The notes under the pieces: model-generated
Seen by the model: the letters and a program-made list of their open reading frames with translations, nothing else
What the model was told of the DNA's origin: nothing
The model's database searches: none
In this document: positions 16,276-23,685 of the stretch, piece after piece
Position numbering within the stretch: the stretch's first letter is position 1
Layout: each line of letters opens with the position of its first letter
Source of the DNA: DASQMT01 sp963835735
GTDB taxonomy: Bacteria > Actinomycetota > Thermoleophilia > Solirubrobacterales > Solirubrobacteraceae
NCBI GenBank assembly: GCA_963835735.1
Contig: CAWIGP010000002.1
Span: 186,001-250,000 of the forward strand
DNA length: 64,000 nucleotides
Direction: 5' to 3'
Program-made: the position numbers and the translations under genes

Positions 16276-17562
16276 TTAAGCGGTGAGGGCGGCCAGATCT
16301 GCGGTGAAGCCTGGATATGACACCGCCGCAGCCTCCATCCCGACGACCTCGACGCCCTCGCGGCTCGCCAGCCCGGCCACCGCGCCCAGCATCGCCAGCC
16401 GGTGGTCGCCGTGGGCCTGGATCGTGCCGCCCGTCAGCCCACCGGTGCCGCGCACCGCGAAGCCGTCGGCGGTCGCCTCGATGTCGGCGCCGAGCCCGCG
16501 CAGCCCGTCGACCACCGTCGCGATCCGGTCGGACTCCTTCACGCGCAGCTCCTGAGCGCCTTCCACGACGGTCTCGCCCTCCGCGAAGCAGCCGAGCAGC
16601 GCGACCAGCGGCAGCTCGTCGATCGTCAGCGGCACCTCGTCGGCGGTCACGCGCGTGGCGACCAGCGGGCCGTACGCGACGTCGAGCTCGCACAGCGGCT
16701 CGGCGTCGGCCGCGGCGTCGGCACGCTCCTCCAGATCGCCGAGCACCACGGCGCCCATGCGCTGGAGGATGCGGAAGAAGCCCACGCGGGTCCAGTTCGC
16801 CGCCATTCCCTCGACGACGAGCCGCGAGCCCGGCACCAGCACCGCGGCGGCGACGTGGAACGCGGCTGAGGACGGGTCGCCGGGCACGTGGATCGCGTCG
16901 AGCTCCAGCTCGTCCTGGCACGTGACGGTCACGCGCTCGCCGTCGCGCGCGATGCCGGCGCCGGCGCGGGCCAGCAGCCGCTCGGTGTGGTCGCGGCTCG
17001 GTTCGGGCTCGACGACGGTCGTCGAGCCCTCGGCGAGCAGCCCGGCCAACAGGACGCAGCTCTTGATCTGCGCCGAGGCGACCGGCAGCACATACTCGGT
17101 CCCGTGCAGGCGGCGGCCGGTGATCGCCAGCGGCGTGAAGCGGCCGTCGCGCGCGTCGAGCTGCGCGCCCATCGCGGCGAGCGGCGCCGCGATCCGGTCG
17201 ACCGGCCGGCGGCGGATGCTCTCGTCGCCGTCGAGCGACCAGCTCCCGCCCTCCTGGCCCGCCAGCCACCCGGGCAGCAGCCGCAGCAGCGTGCCGGCGT
17301 TGCCGACGTCGATCGCGACGCCCGGCGTGGCGGCCCGCAGCCCGGGGCCGCGGATGATCAGGCCGTTGTCGCGGTTGTCGGCGAGCGCGCCGAGCGCCTG
17401 GACGGCGGCGAGCGTGGAGCGGGTGTCGGCGGCGTCCAGGTAGTTCGTGACGTGGACGGGCTCCGAGCTCATCGCCCCGAGCAACGCGGCGCGGTGCGAC
17501 AGCGACTTGTCCGGCGGCGGCGTGAGCGTGCCCCGCAGCGCAGCGCCCGGCGAGAACCTCAT
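16276..17562 (-). CDS. aroA: 3-phosphoshikimate 1-carboxyvinyltransferase (EPSP synthase)
   Basis: Joins shikimate-3-phosphate and phosphoenolpyruvate in the shikimate pathway. The 428-residue protein starts at ATG 17562 (MRFSPGAALRGTLTPPPDKS), with the substrate-binding PPDKSLSHRA motif, the LDAADTRSTLAA region, GNAGTLLRLLPG (signature 1 equivalent) and KESDRIATVVDGLRGLG (signature 2). The start overlaps the tyrA stop (ATGA), so tyrA-aroA are coupled. The frame extends upstream inside tyrA but the homology begins at the chosen ATG. Confidence 0.96.
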   Translation of the reverse strand: MRFSPGAALRGTLTPPPDKSLSHRAALLGAMSSEPVHVTNYLDAADTRSTLAAVQALGALADNRDNGLIIRGPGLRAATPGVAIDVGNAGTLLRLLPGWLAGQEGGSWSLDGDESIRRRPVDRIAAPLAAMGAQLDARDGRFTPLAITGRRLHGTEYVLPVASAQIKSCVLLAGLLAEGSTTVVEPEPSRDHTERLLARAGAGIARDGERVTVTCQDELELDAIHVPGDPSSAAFHVAAAVLVPGSRLVVEGMAANWTRVGFFRILQRMGAVVLGDLEERADAAADAEPLCELDVAYGPLVATRVTADEVPLTIDELPLVALLGCFAEGETVVEGAQELRVKESDRIATVVDGLRGLGADIEATADGFAVRGTGGLTGGTIQAHGDHRLAMLGAVAGLASREGVEVVGMEAAAVSYPGFTADLAALTA

Positions 17563-18629
17563 GCGCGCGCCACCGGCAACCCGAGCGAAGCGACCAGCGC
17601 CTCGGCCTGCGCCGCGCGCTCTGCGCCGGCGATCCACAGCACGATGTAGCCCGACGAGCGGTCGGGAGCGGGGTACAGCGCCATGTCGACGATGTTGATC
17701 GACGCCTTGCCGAGCGCCAGCGCGACCTCCGCGACGACGCCCGGCCGGTTCGGCACCGACACGCGCAGCTCGGTCAGCTCGCCCCCGGCAAGCTCGCCCT
17801 CCAGCAGCCGCCGGCGATCCTCCCGCGCGCCGTCGTTCCACGCTGCGATCGCGTCGCCGTCGGCGCCGGCGAGCGACTCGCGCACGGCGCCCAGCCGCGC
17901 CATCGCGTCGTCGATGGCGTCGATCAGCGCATCGGAGTTGGCGAGGTAGATGTCGCGCCAGATCGCGGTGTTGGAGCCGGCCACGCGGGTGATGTCGCGG
18001 AAGCTCGGGCCGGTCGCAGGGAGCTGCTCGGTGGTCTCGCTGCGCGCGCGGGCCGCCTGGGCCACCAGCACGTTCGCGAGCACGTGCGGCAGGTGCGAGA
18101 CCGTGGCGAGCATGCGGTCGTGCGTCTCGGCGTCGACCGCGGCCGGACGCGCGCCGAGGCCGGACAGCAGCCGGTGCAGCCGCTCGTACAGCGTCCCGCG
18201 CGTCGTCGGCGTCGGCGTCAGGTACCAGGTGGCGCCGTCGAACAGCTCGGCGCGCGCGTGGCGCACGCCTGCGTTCGCGGCGCCGGCGAGCGGATGCCCG
18301 CCGATGAAGCGCTCGTCCGCGATCGCCTCGACCACGGTGCGCTTGGTCGAGCCGGCGTCGGTCACCACGCAGTCGTCGCCGGCGGCGGCAAGCGCGGCGC
18401 GCACCGCATCCGGCAGCGCGCCGACCGGCACGGCCACGAAAGCCGCCTCGGCGCCGTCGAGCGCGCCGGCCAGGTCGGGCGCGGCGCGGTCCACCGCGCC
18501 GACCTCCAGCGCGGCCTCGAGCGCGCCCGGCGCGGGATCCCAGCCGGCCACGTCGGCCCCCAGCCGCTCCCGGGCGGCGAGCCCGATTGACCCGCCGATC
18601 AGGCCCACGCCGACGACCGCGATCCTCAC
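17559..18629 (-). CDS. tyrA: Prephenate dehydrogenase with C-terminal ACT domain
   Basis: Oxidatively decarboxylates prephenate or arogenate toward tyrosine. The 356-residue protein has the Rossmann fingerprint VVGVGLIGGSIGLA at its start, the catalytic-region motifs FIGGHPLAGAANAG and ATVSHLPHVLANVL, and a C-terminal ACT domain (about residues 280-350, RVSVPNRPGVVAEVALALG) that usually senses tyrosine. It lies downstream of aroF across a perfect palindrome and overlaps aroA. The start is GTG 18629. Confidence 0.94.
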   Translation of the reverse strand: MRIAVVGVGLIGGSIGLAARERLGADVAGWDPAPGALEAALEVGAVDRAAPDLAGALDGAEAAFVAVPVGALPDAVRAALAAAGDDCVVTDAGSTKRTVVEAIADERFIGGHPLAGAANAGVRHARAELFDGATWYLTPTPTTRGTLYERLHRLLSGLGARPAAVDAETHDRMLATVSHLPHVLANVLVAQAARARSETTEQLPATGPSFRDITRVAGSNTAIWRDIYLANSDALIDAIDDAMARLGAVRESLAGADGDAIAAWNDGAREDRRRLLEGELAGGELTELRVSVPNRPGVVAEVALALGKASINIVDMALYPAPDRSSGYIVLWIAGAERAAQAEALVASLGLPVARA

Positions 18630-18639
18630 GCGGCGATCA

Positions 18640-18662
18640 TAAAGAGGGACTGTCCCTCTTTA
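18640..18662. repeat. 23-bp perfect palindrome at the aroF stop codon
   Basis: Two 11-bp arms (TAAAGAGGGAC and GTCCCTCTTTA) flank one base. On the minus strand its first three bases are the aroF TAA stop, and tyrA begins 11 nt beyond it. It could act as a terminator-like hairpin that tunes tyrA expression below aroF, an mRNA processing or stabilising hairpin, or be a copy of a REP-type dispersed repeat; the same AGGGAC-GTCCCT core is known to me from repeats in other bacteria. Only this copy is in the window. Confidence 0.8.
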
Positions 18663-19691
18663 GGCGGGCTCGTTGGACAGCACCTTGCCGGCGATCGCCG
18701 CCGCGCGCTCGACCTTGTCGGCGTACTCCGCGAAGCCGTCGGCGCGCAGCTGCTGCGGGCCGTCGCAGATCGCCTCGTCGGGCTCGGGGTGGACCTCGAC
18801 GATGATCCCGTCGGCGCCCGCGGCGGCCGCGGCCAGCGACAGCGGCTCGACCAGCGAGCGACGCCCGGCGGCGTGGCTGGGATCGACGATCACCGGCAGG
18901 TGCGAGAGCTCCTTGAGCACCGGGATCGCGGTGAGGTCGAGCGTGAACCGGTAAGCGGTCTCGAACGTGCGGATGCCCCGCTCGCACAGCAGAACGCTCG
19001 GGTTGCCCTCCTTGAGGATGTACTCCGCCGCCATCAGCAGCTCCTCGAGCGTCGCCGACAGCCCGCGCTTGAGCAGCACCGGCAGGCCGGCTCGGCCCAC
19101 TTCAGCCAGCAGCGCGTAGTTCTGCATGTTGCGCGCGCCGAGCTGGATCACGTCGGCGACCTCGACGACCGGCTCGAGGTCGCGCGCGTCCATCAGCTCG
19201 GTGACGATCGGCAGCCCGGTCTCCGCCTTCGCCTCGGCGAGCAGCCGCAGCCCCTCCTGTCCAAGGCCCTGGAACGAGTACGGCGAGGAACGCGGCTTGT
19301 AGGCGCCGCCGCGGAACAGGCTCGCGCCGCCGGCCGCGACCATGCGCGCGGCGGTCAGCGTCTGGTCGCGCGACTCGACCGTGCACGGGCCGGCGATCAG
19401 CGAGAAGTGGTCGCCGCCTACGCGCCGGCCGTCGATCTCGATGACCGTGCGTTCGCCGGGCTTCAGCTGCGCCGAGGAGAGCTTGAAGGGCTTCAGGATC
19501 GGGACGACCTGCTCGACGCCCTCGTGGCCCTCGAGCCCGAGGCGGGCGACGTGCTCGCGGTCGCCGATCGCGCCGATGATCGTCACCTCCTCCCCGCGCG
19601 AGGGATGCGCTCGAGCACCGCAGGACTCGATCCGCGCGATGACGGCCTGCACCTGTTCCTCGGTGGCCGTCGGCTTCATCACGATCATCAT
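18660..19691 (-). CDS. aroF: 3-deoxy-7-phosphoheptulonate (DAHP) synthase, type with N-terminal regulatory domain
   Basis: First enzyme of the shikimate pathway, condensing phosphoenolpyruvate and erythrose-4-phosphate. The 343-residue protein has an N-terminal ferredoxin-like domain of about 75 residues (MMIVMKPTATEEQVQAVIAR), then the barrel with SLIAGPCTVES, FRGGAYKPRSSPYSFQG, LLKRGLSATLEE, VLLCERGIRTFE and VIVDPSHAAGRR. This is the architecture of the allosteric Thermotoga-type enzyme. AGGAG lies about 11 nt before the first ATG. A Tyr/Trp/Phe-rich leader ORF lies 115 nt upstream. Confidence 0.96.
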   Translation of the reverse strand: MMIVMKPTATEEQVQAVIARIESCGARAHPSRGEEVTIIGAIGDREHVARLGLEGHEGVEQVVPILKPFKLSSAQLKPGERTVIEIDGRRVGGDHFSLIAGPCTVESRDQTLTAARMVAAGGASLFRGGAYKPRSSPYSFQGLGQEGLRLLAEAKAETGLPIVTELMDARDLEPVVEVADVIQLGARNMQNYALLAEVGRAGLPVLLKRGLSATLEELLMAAEYILKEGNPSVLLCERGIRTFETAYRFTLDLTAIPVLKELSHLPVIVDPSHAAGRRSLVEPLSLAAAAAGADGIIVEVHPEPDEAICDGPQQLRADGFAEYADKVERAAAIAGKVLSNEPA

Positions 19692-19805
19692 GGTTCTGTT
19701 CGCTCCTGGGGTTCCGGACGTTGGGGACTGCCGCTGGAGAGGCGCTCGACCCGTGGGCCCGGTGTTCCCGGACGGCTGCGGCTGGGAGCCACGCCGGCCG
19801 AGCGC
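19692..19805 (-). promoter_or_regulatory. aroF leader region with potential attenuator pairing
   Basis: Between the leader peptide stop (19806-19808) and the aroF start the transcript can form a long-range stem: GGCGCTCG just after the leader stop pairs with CGAGCGCC about 60 nt later, enclosing smaller GC hairpins. The aroF Shine-Dalgarno AGGAG is also complementary to CTCCT inside the leader codons (VLSYR region). Either arrangement could link ribosome position on the leader to aroF expression. Pairings were found by eye; no energy was computed. Confidence 0.45.
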
Positions 19806-19901
19806 CTAGCTAAATCGCCAGGTGCGGTAGGAGAGGACGTACGGATAAGAGCCGGAGGTCGCGGCGGGAACGCTGCTGGAGTGCGGGACTCGACCGGTCA
19901 T
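19806..19901 (-). CDS. Putative aromatic-rich leader peptide of the aroF operon
   Basis: A 31-residue ORF (ATG 19901, TAG at 19808-19806) ends in SYPYVLSYRTWRFS: three Tyr, one Trp and one Phe in the last 14 residues, an extreme density for such a GC-rich genome. It ends 115 nt before the DAHP synthase start. Leader peptides rich in the pathway end-products that control transcription or translation of downstream genes are well known for trp and aro operons, including in actinobacteria. The opposite strand here is only the def2 upstream region. Function is inferred from composition and place. Confidence 0.6.
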   Translation of the reverse strand: MTGRVPHSSSVPAATSGSYPYVLSYRTWRFS

Positions 19902-19978
19902 CGTGCGTACGCTCGCTCAGTTTTACCAGAGCACCCGTGATACGCGCACACCCCGTCAGCGGATGCTTCACAGCGACC

Positions 19979-19984
19979 TAGACT
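19979..19984 (+). promoter_or_regulatory. Putative -10 of the second def gene
   Basis: TAGACT ends 6 nt before the GTG at 19991 with no Shine-Dalgarno; a leaderless transcript is inferred. Confidence 0.45.
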
Positions 19985-19990
19985 CTGGTC

Positions 19991-20527
19991 GTGGCCACCA
20001 CCGAGCAGCCGACGCCGCAGCAGCTCGCCCGCCGCGAGTCCGCGCTCGCGCGCGTGCGCAAGTACGGCGACCCGGTGCTGCGCGAGCGCGCGCGCCCGGT
20101 CGGCGCGGTCGACGCGGTGGTCCGCGACCAGATCGGCGAGATGACCCGGCTGCTCGACGACGCGATGGAGGCCGGGCTCGCGGCCACCCAGATCGGGGTG
20201 CTCAACCGTGTGTTCGTCTACCGCGCAGACACCGACAGCCCGATACGCGCGCTCGTCAACCCCGAGCTGGTCTGGGCGAGCGAGGAGACCGACATCGCGC
20301 AGGAGGGCTGCCTGTCAGTCCCCGGGATCTGGATCGACGTCGAACGGCCGGCGCGCGTGCGGATGCGCGGTCTCGACGAGCACGGCGAGCCGGTCGAGAT
20401 CGAGGCCGAGATGCCCGAGGCGCGCGTGCTCCAGCACGAGCTCGACCACCTGGACGGCGTGCTCACGCTCGACCGCACGACCAAGCAGCAGCGCCGCGAG
20501 GCGCTGCGCGAGCTGCGGCGGCGGTAG
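19991..20527 (+). CDS. def: Peptide deformylase (copy 2)
   Basis: A 178-residue paralogue of the deformylase at 756-1358. Motifs are AGLAATQIG (61-69; the first Gly of the usual GxGLA is replaced by a Glu-Ala context), QEGCLS (104-109, metal Cys107) and HELDH (149-153), so the active site is intact. The two copies share a similar C-terminal end (QQRREALRELR here, DQRKEAMRALR in copy 1), suggesting duplication. It starts at GTG 19991 and its TAG stop shares its last base with the GTG of the following AraC-type gene. Confidence 0.95.
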   Translation: MATTEQPTPQQLARRESALARVRKYGDPVLRERARPVGAVDAVVRDQIGEMTRLLDDAMEAGLAATQIGVLNRVFVYRADTDSPIRALVNPELVWASEETDIAQEGCLSVPGIWIDVERPARVRMRGLDEHGEPVEIEAEMPEARVLQHELDHLDGVLTLDRTTKQQRREALRELRRR

Positions 20528-20961
20528 TGGCCTTCGCCCCGCCGGCGCGCCACCTGACGCGCGCGAAGGACCTGGCGGACGCCCGTTACTTCGAGCGACT
20601 CGACGTCGACGACCTGGCCCGCGCCGCCGGCCTCTCGCGCGCGCACTTCAGCCGTGAGTTCCGGCGTGCGTTCGGCGAGTCCCCGCACGCCTACCTGCTC
20701 ACCCGCCGGCTGGAGCGCGCCGCGGCGCTGCTGCGGACGACCGACCGCTCGGTCGCCGACATCTGCCTGTCGGTCGGGCTGCATAGCATCGGCTCTTTCA
20801 CCACGAGCTTCACGCGCCATTTCGGCAAGTCGCCGCTCGCGTACCGCGCCGCGTTCCCGCCGGCGGCGCAGTACGTGATGCTGCCCGCCTGCGTCGTGCG
20901 CTTCTACGGCCGTCCCCAACGCAGCACGTTTCGAGAAGACGGCAGCGCGGCGCACGGCTAA
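20527..20961 (+). CDS. AraC-family helix-turn-helix protein (DNA-binding domain only)
   Basis: A 144-residue protein made almost entirely of the AraC double helix-turn-helix: LDVDDLARAAGLSRAHFSREF (first) and SVADICLSVGLHSIGSFTTSF (second), followed by FGKSPLAYR, the usual C-terminal signature. It has no ligand-binding domain. The GTG at 20527 overlaps the last base of the def stop. The next gene (VOC family) follows after 42 nt; AraC-VOC pairs are frequent in actinobacteria, so it probably regulates that gene. Confidence 0.85.
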   Translation: MAFAPPARHLTRAKDLADARYFERLDVDDLARAAGLSRAHFSREFRRAFGESPHAYLLTRRLERAAALLRTTDRSVADICLSVGLHSIGSFTTSFTRHFGKSPLAYRAAFPPAAQYVMLPACVVRFYGRPQRSTFREDGSAAHG

Positions 20962-21003
20962 CTTGCGACGACCGTCCAGACCGACTCCCCAGGAGGACTC
21001 GCC

Positions 21004-21438
21004 ATGATCAGGATCGCCACCGCCCAGCTGTGGGTGCACGACCAGGACGCGGCGCTCGCGTTCTACACCGAGAAGCTCGGCTTCGAGGTCCGCTCCGACG
21101 TCACCGTTCCCGAGCTGGGCAACTTCCGCTGGCTCACGGTCGGGCCGGCCGGGCAGGACGACTTCGCGATCACGCTGATGGCGATCCCCGGTCCGCCCGT
21201 GATGGACGCCGAGACCGGCGAGCAGGTCAAGGAGCTGATGGCGAAGGGCTTCGCCGGGACCGTGTTCCTCACGACTGAGGACGTGCGCGCGTCCTACGAG
21301 GAGCTCAAGACTCGCGGCGTCGAGTTCACCGAGGAGCCCGAGGAGCGCCCGTACGGAATCGACTCCGGGTTCCGCGACCCGTCCGGCAACTCGTTCCGGC
21401 TGACCCAGATCACGTCTGACGCACTGGCCGAGCGGTGA
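21004..21438 (+). CDS. VOC (glyoxalase/bleomycin-resistance) superfamily protein
   Basis: A 144-residue protein with two beta-alpha-beta-beta-beta modules: ATAQLWVHDQDAALAFYTEKLGFEV at the start and a second module ending FRDPSGNSFRLTQ. Candidate metal or substrate residues include the His in WVHDQD and the Glu/Asp of the second module. A strong AGGAGG precedes ATG 21004, unlike most genes here that look leaderless. The 3' end overlaps hisC by 29 bp in convergent orientation. Substrate is unknown. Confidence 0.88.
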   Translation: MIRIATAQLWVHDQDAALAFYTEKLGFEVRSDVTVPELGNFRWLTVGPAGQDDFAITLMAIPGPPVMDAETGEQVKELMAKGFAGTVFLTTEDVRASYEELKTRGVEFTEEPEERPYGIDSGFRDPSGNSFRLTQITSDALAER

Positions 21439-22510
21439 TCCCGCCGAGCGCGGAGACGAAGCGCTCGTTCTCCGCCTCGGTCCCGACCGTCACGCGCAGC
21501 GCGCCCTCGCGGCCGAGCGCGGCGCCGGCGCGGACGAGCACGCCCTGCCGGGCGAGCGCATCGATGGTCTCCCGCTCGTCCAGCGACTCGGGCAGGTCGA
21601 ACCAGACGAAGTTCGCCTGCGACTCCGCCGGCTCGATCCCGAGCCGGCGGAGGCCGTCCTCGAGCTCGAGCCGCTCGGCCAGGTTGCGCTCGGCGCGGCG
21701 GGCGACCTCGTCCTGGTGCCGGATCGCCTCGATCGCGGCGGCCTGCGCGGCGGCGTTGCAGAAGAACGGCTGGCGCACCTGGTCGACCGCGATGCGGAAG
21801 TCCTCGGAGCCGCACAGCGCGTAGCCGACCCGCAGCCCGCACAGGCCATACGCCTTGGAGAACGTCCGCAGCAGCACGAGGTTCGGATGGCGGCCGAGCA
21901 GCTCGACCGACTCGTCCGGGTCCTGCAGCAGGTTGTACTCGACATACGCCTCGTCGAGGATCACCGCGATGTGGCGCGGGACCTCGCGCAAGAACGCCGC
22001 GATGTCCTCGAGCGCGACCGCCGTCGAGGTCGGGTTGTTCGGGTTGCAGACGATCACGAGCCGCGTCGCGGCGGTGATCTCGCCCAGCATCGCCGGCAGG
22101 TCATGGCGGTGCTGGTCGTCGACCGGGACCTGGACCGCGCGCGCGCCGGCCGCCGCGGTCATGTGCGGGTAGACGCTGAAGCTCGGCCACGCGTAGACGA
22201 GCTCCGCGCCGGGCTCGAGCAGCGCCTCGCCGGCGGCGAGCAGGATCTCGCACGAGCCGTTGCCGACGGCGATCCGGTGCACGGGCACGCCGTGGCGGTC
22301 GCTCAGCGCCGAGCGCAGCGCCGCGTTCGTCGGGTCCGGGTAGCGGTTGAGGCCGCCGAGCGCGGCGGTGATCGCCTCCACCACTGCCGGGATCGGCGGG
22401 TACGGCGACTCGTTGGACGCGAGCAGCGCGACGTCGCCGGGCAGCGCGTAGCCGTCGGCGGCGGGATACACGGGGATGCGGCGGATCCGCTCCGCGAACT
22501 CGATCGGCAT
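21410..22510 (-). CDS. hisC: Histidinol-phosphate/aromatic aminotransferase
   Basis: A PLP-dependent class I/II aminotransferase of 366 residues. Landmarks are LASNESPYPP (substrate binding), CNPNNPTST, DEAYVEYN and SKAYGLCGLRVGYA with the PLP lysine. HisC-type enzymes transaminate histidinol phosphate or, as aromatic aminotransferases, phenylpyruvate and prephenate; lying between aroH and the aroF-tyrA-aroA cluster and away from his genes, an aromatic role is plausible. ATG 22510; TAGGCT (22525-22520) ends 9 nt upstream, overlapping the aroH stop. Confidence 0.92.
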   Translation of the reverse strand: MPIEFAERIRRIPVYPAADGYALPGDVALLASNESPYPPIPAVVEAITAALGGLNRYPDPTNAALRSALSDRHGVPVHRIAVGNGSCEILLAAGEALLEPGAELVYAWPSFSVYPHMTAAAGARAVQVPVDDQHRHDLPAMLGEITAATRLVIVCNPNNPTSTAVALEDIAAFLREVPRHIAVILDEAYVEYNLLQDPDESVELLGRHPNLVLLRTFSKAYGLCGLRVGYALCGSEDFRIAVDQVRQPFFCNAAAQAAAIEAIRHQDEVARRAERNLAERLELEDGLRRLGIEPAESQANFVWFDLPESLDERETIDALARQGVLVRAGAALGREGALRVTVGTEAENERFVSALGGITARPVRQT

Positions 22511-22522
22511 GGCCTCCGCAGC

Positions 22523-22888
22523 CTACTGAGCGCCGTACAGGTCCTGGCGGAGCGCCGCCGTCTCGCCGAGGTACACGTGGACCGGGTCGTGGCGGTCGTC
22601 TGCGTAGGCGTGGATCATCACCCGGATGACGCTCGGCATCGCACCGGGCACCCCGATCTCCTGGGCGCACATCAGCGGTACCTTGCTCAGCCCCATGCGG
22701 CGCGCCGCGACCGCCGGGAACTCGGCGTCGAGGTCGGGGGTGAGCGTGAACAGGCAGCTCACGAGGTCGCCGGTCTCCAGCCCGTTGCGTCCGATCAGCT
22801 CGTGCATCAGCGCCTCGGTGGCGTCGAGGATCGCCTCGGGCTCGTTCGCCGCGACGGTGTTCGCCCCACGAAATGCGATCAGCCGCAT
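22523..22888 (-). CDS. aroH: Monofunctional chorismate mutase, AroH class
   Basis: Converts chorismate to prephenate, feeding tyrA. The 121 residues match the trimeric AroH fold of Bacillus: MRLIAFRGANTVAANEPEAI with the substrate Arg, FTLTPDLDAEFPAVAAR, GLSKVPLMCAQEI and a C-terminal VHVYLGETAALRQDL with the second active-site Arg/Tyr region. It lies 12 nt upstream of hisC on the same strand. ATG 22888 has TAGATT (22902-22897) 8 nt upstream. Confidence 0.93.
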   Translation of the reverse strand: MRLIAFRGANTVAANEPEAILDATEALMHELIGRNGLETGDLVSCLFTLTPDLDAEFPAVAARRMGLSKVPLMCAQEIGVPGAMPSVIRVMIHAYADDRHDPVHVYLGETAALRQDLYGAQ

Positions 22889-22896
22889 GGGCGGGC

Positions 22897-22902
22897 AATC
22901 TA
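22897..22902 (-). promoter_or_regulatory. Putative -10 of aroH-hisC
   Basis: TAGATT ends 8 nt before the aroH ATG. It overlaps the end of rluB (stop at 22900), so an extra promoter inside the operon is proposed. Confidence 0.35.
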
Positions 22903-23664
22903 ACGTCGCCGAACGCGACTGCGGCCGGCGAGCGGCTCGCCTGGCCGGCGAGACCGATCTCCCGGCTGCGCCGCCGCCCGCCGCAGTTGCTCGACCTCGG
23001 CGGCCTTGAGCAGGCGGTGGCGACCGAGCGGGAGGTCGCCGAGCCGCAAGGGGCCGAACGCGACGCGCTCGAGCCGCAGCACCGGATGACCGACGGCGTC
23101 CAGCATCCGCCGCACCTGGCGCTTGCGCCCCTCGTGCAGCACGATCTCCACCCGGTCGGGCGCGAGCCGCCGCGCGCCGGCCGGCGCCGTTATCCCGTCG
23201 TCGAGCTGCACGCCCTCGCGCAGACGCCGCAGCGCCGGCTCGCGCACCGGCGGGTTGCGCACCTGCGCGCGATAGGTGCGCGGGACCTCGAACGATGGAT
23301 GCGTGAGCCGATGCGCCAGGTCCCCGTCGTTGGTCAGCAGCAGCAGCCCGGTCGTGTCGGCATCGAGCCGGCCGACCGGGTAGAGCCGCTCGCGGGCGGC
23401 GATCAGCGAGACGACCGTCGGCCGGCCCTGCGGGTCGCGTGCGGTGCTCACGTAACCGGCCGGCTTGTGCAGCGCGTAGACGACCTGGCGGCGCTCGAGC
23501 GCGACGCCGACTCCGTCGACCGCGATCGCATCCGTCTCGTCCACGTCGCGCGCCGGGTCGCGCACGACCTCGCCGCCGACGGTGACGCGTCCGGCGAACA
23601 CGAGCTGCTCGGCGGCGCGGCGGGAGGCGACGCCCGCGTGCGCGAGATACTTGGCGAGGCGCAT
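22900..23664 (-). CDS. rluB: Ribosomal large-subunit pseudouridine synthase (RluB/RsuA family)
   Basis: Makes a pseudouridine in 23S rRNA. The 254-residue protein starts at ATG 23664 with an S4 RNA-binding domain (MRLAKYLAHAGVASRRAAEQLV) and has the catalytic motif VGRLDADTTGLLLLTNDGDL, plus LHEGRKRQVRRML. The last 25 residues are Arg-rich. TATGGT (23679-23674) ends 9 nt before the start. In actinobacteria rluB normally follows scpA-scpB directly; here 3.7 kb of other genes separate them. Confidence 0.94.
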   Translation of the reverse strand: MRLAKYLAHAGVASRRAAEQLVFAGRVTVGGEVVRDPARDVDETDAIAVDGVGVALERRQVVYALHKPAGYVSTARDPQGRPTVVSLIAARERLYPVGRLDADTTGLLLLTNDGDLAHRLTHPSFEVPRTYRAQVRNPPVREPALRRLREGVQLDDGITAPAGARRLAPDRVEIVLHEGRKRQVRRMLDAVGHPVLRLERVAFGPLRLGDLPLGRHRLLKAAEVEQLRRAAAQPGDRSRRPGEPLAGRSRVRRR

Positions 23665-23673
23665 CGCGCTGCC

Positions 23674-23679
23674 ACCATA
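23674..23679 (-). promoter_or_regulatory. Putative -10 of rluB
   Basis: TATGGT ends 9 nt before the rluB ATG; no Shine-Dalgarno between. Confidence 0.35.
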
Positions 23680-23685
23680 CGGAGC

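Noticed and set aside
20527..20961. Truncated AraC pseudogene
   Set aside because: Both helix-turn-helix motifs are complete and the start overlaps the upstream stop; stand-alone AraC domains next to VOC genes are common.
22873..23685. Long N-terminal extension of RlmN
   Set aside because: It is antisense to rluB and has no conserved features; RlmN homology begins near GTG 23686.
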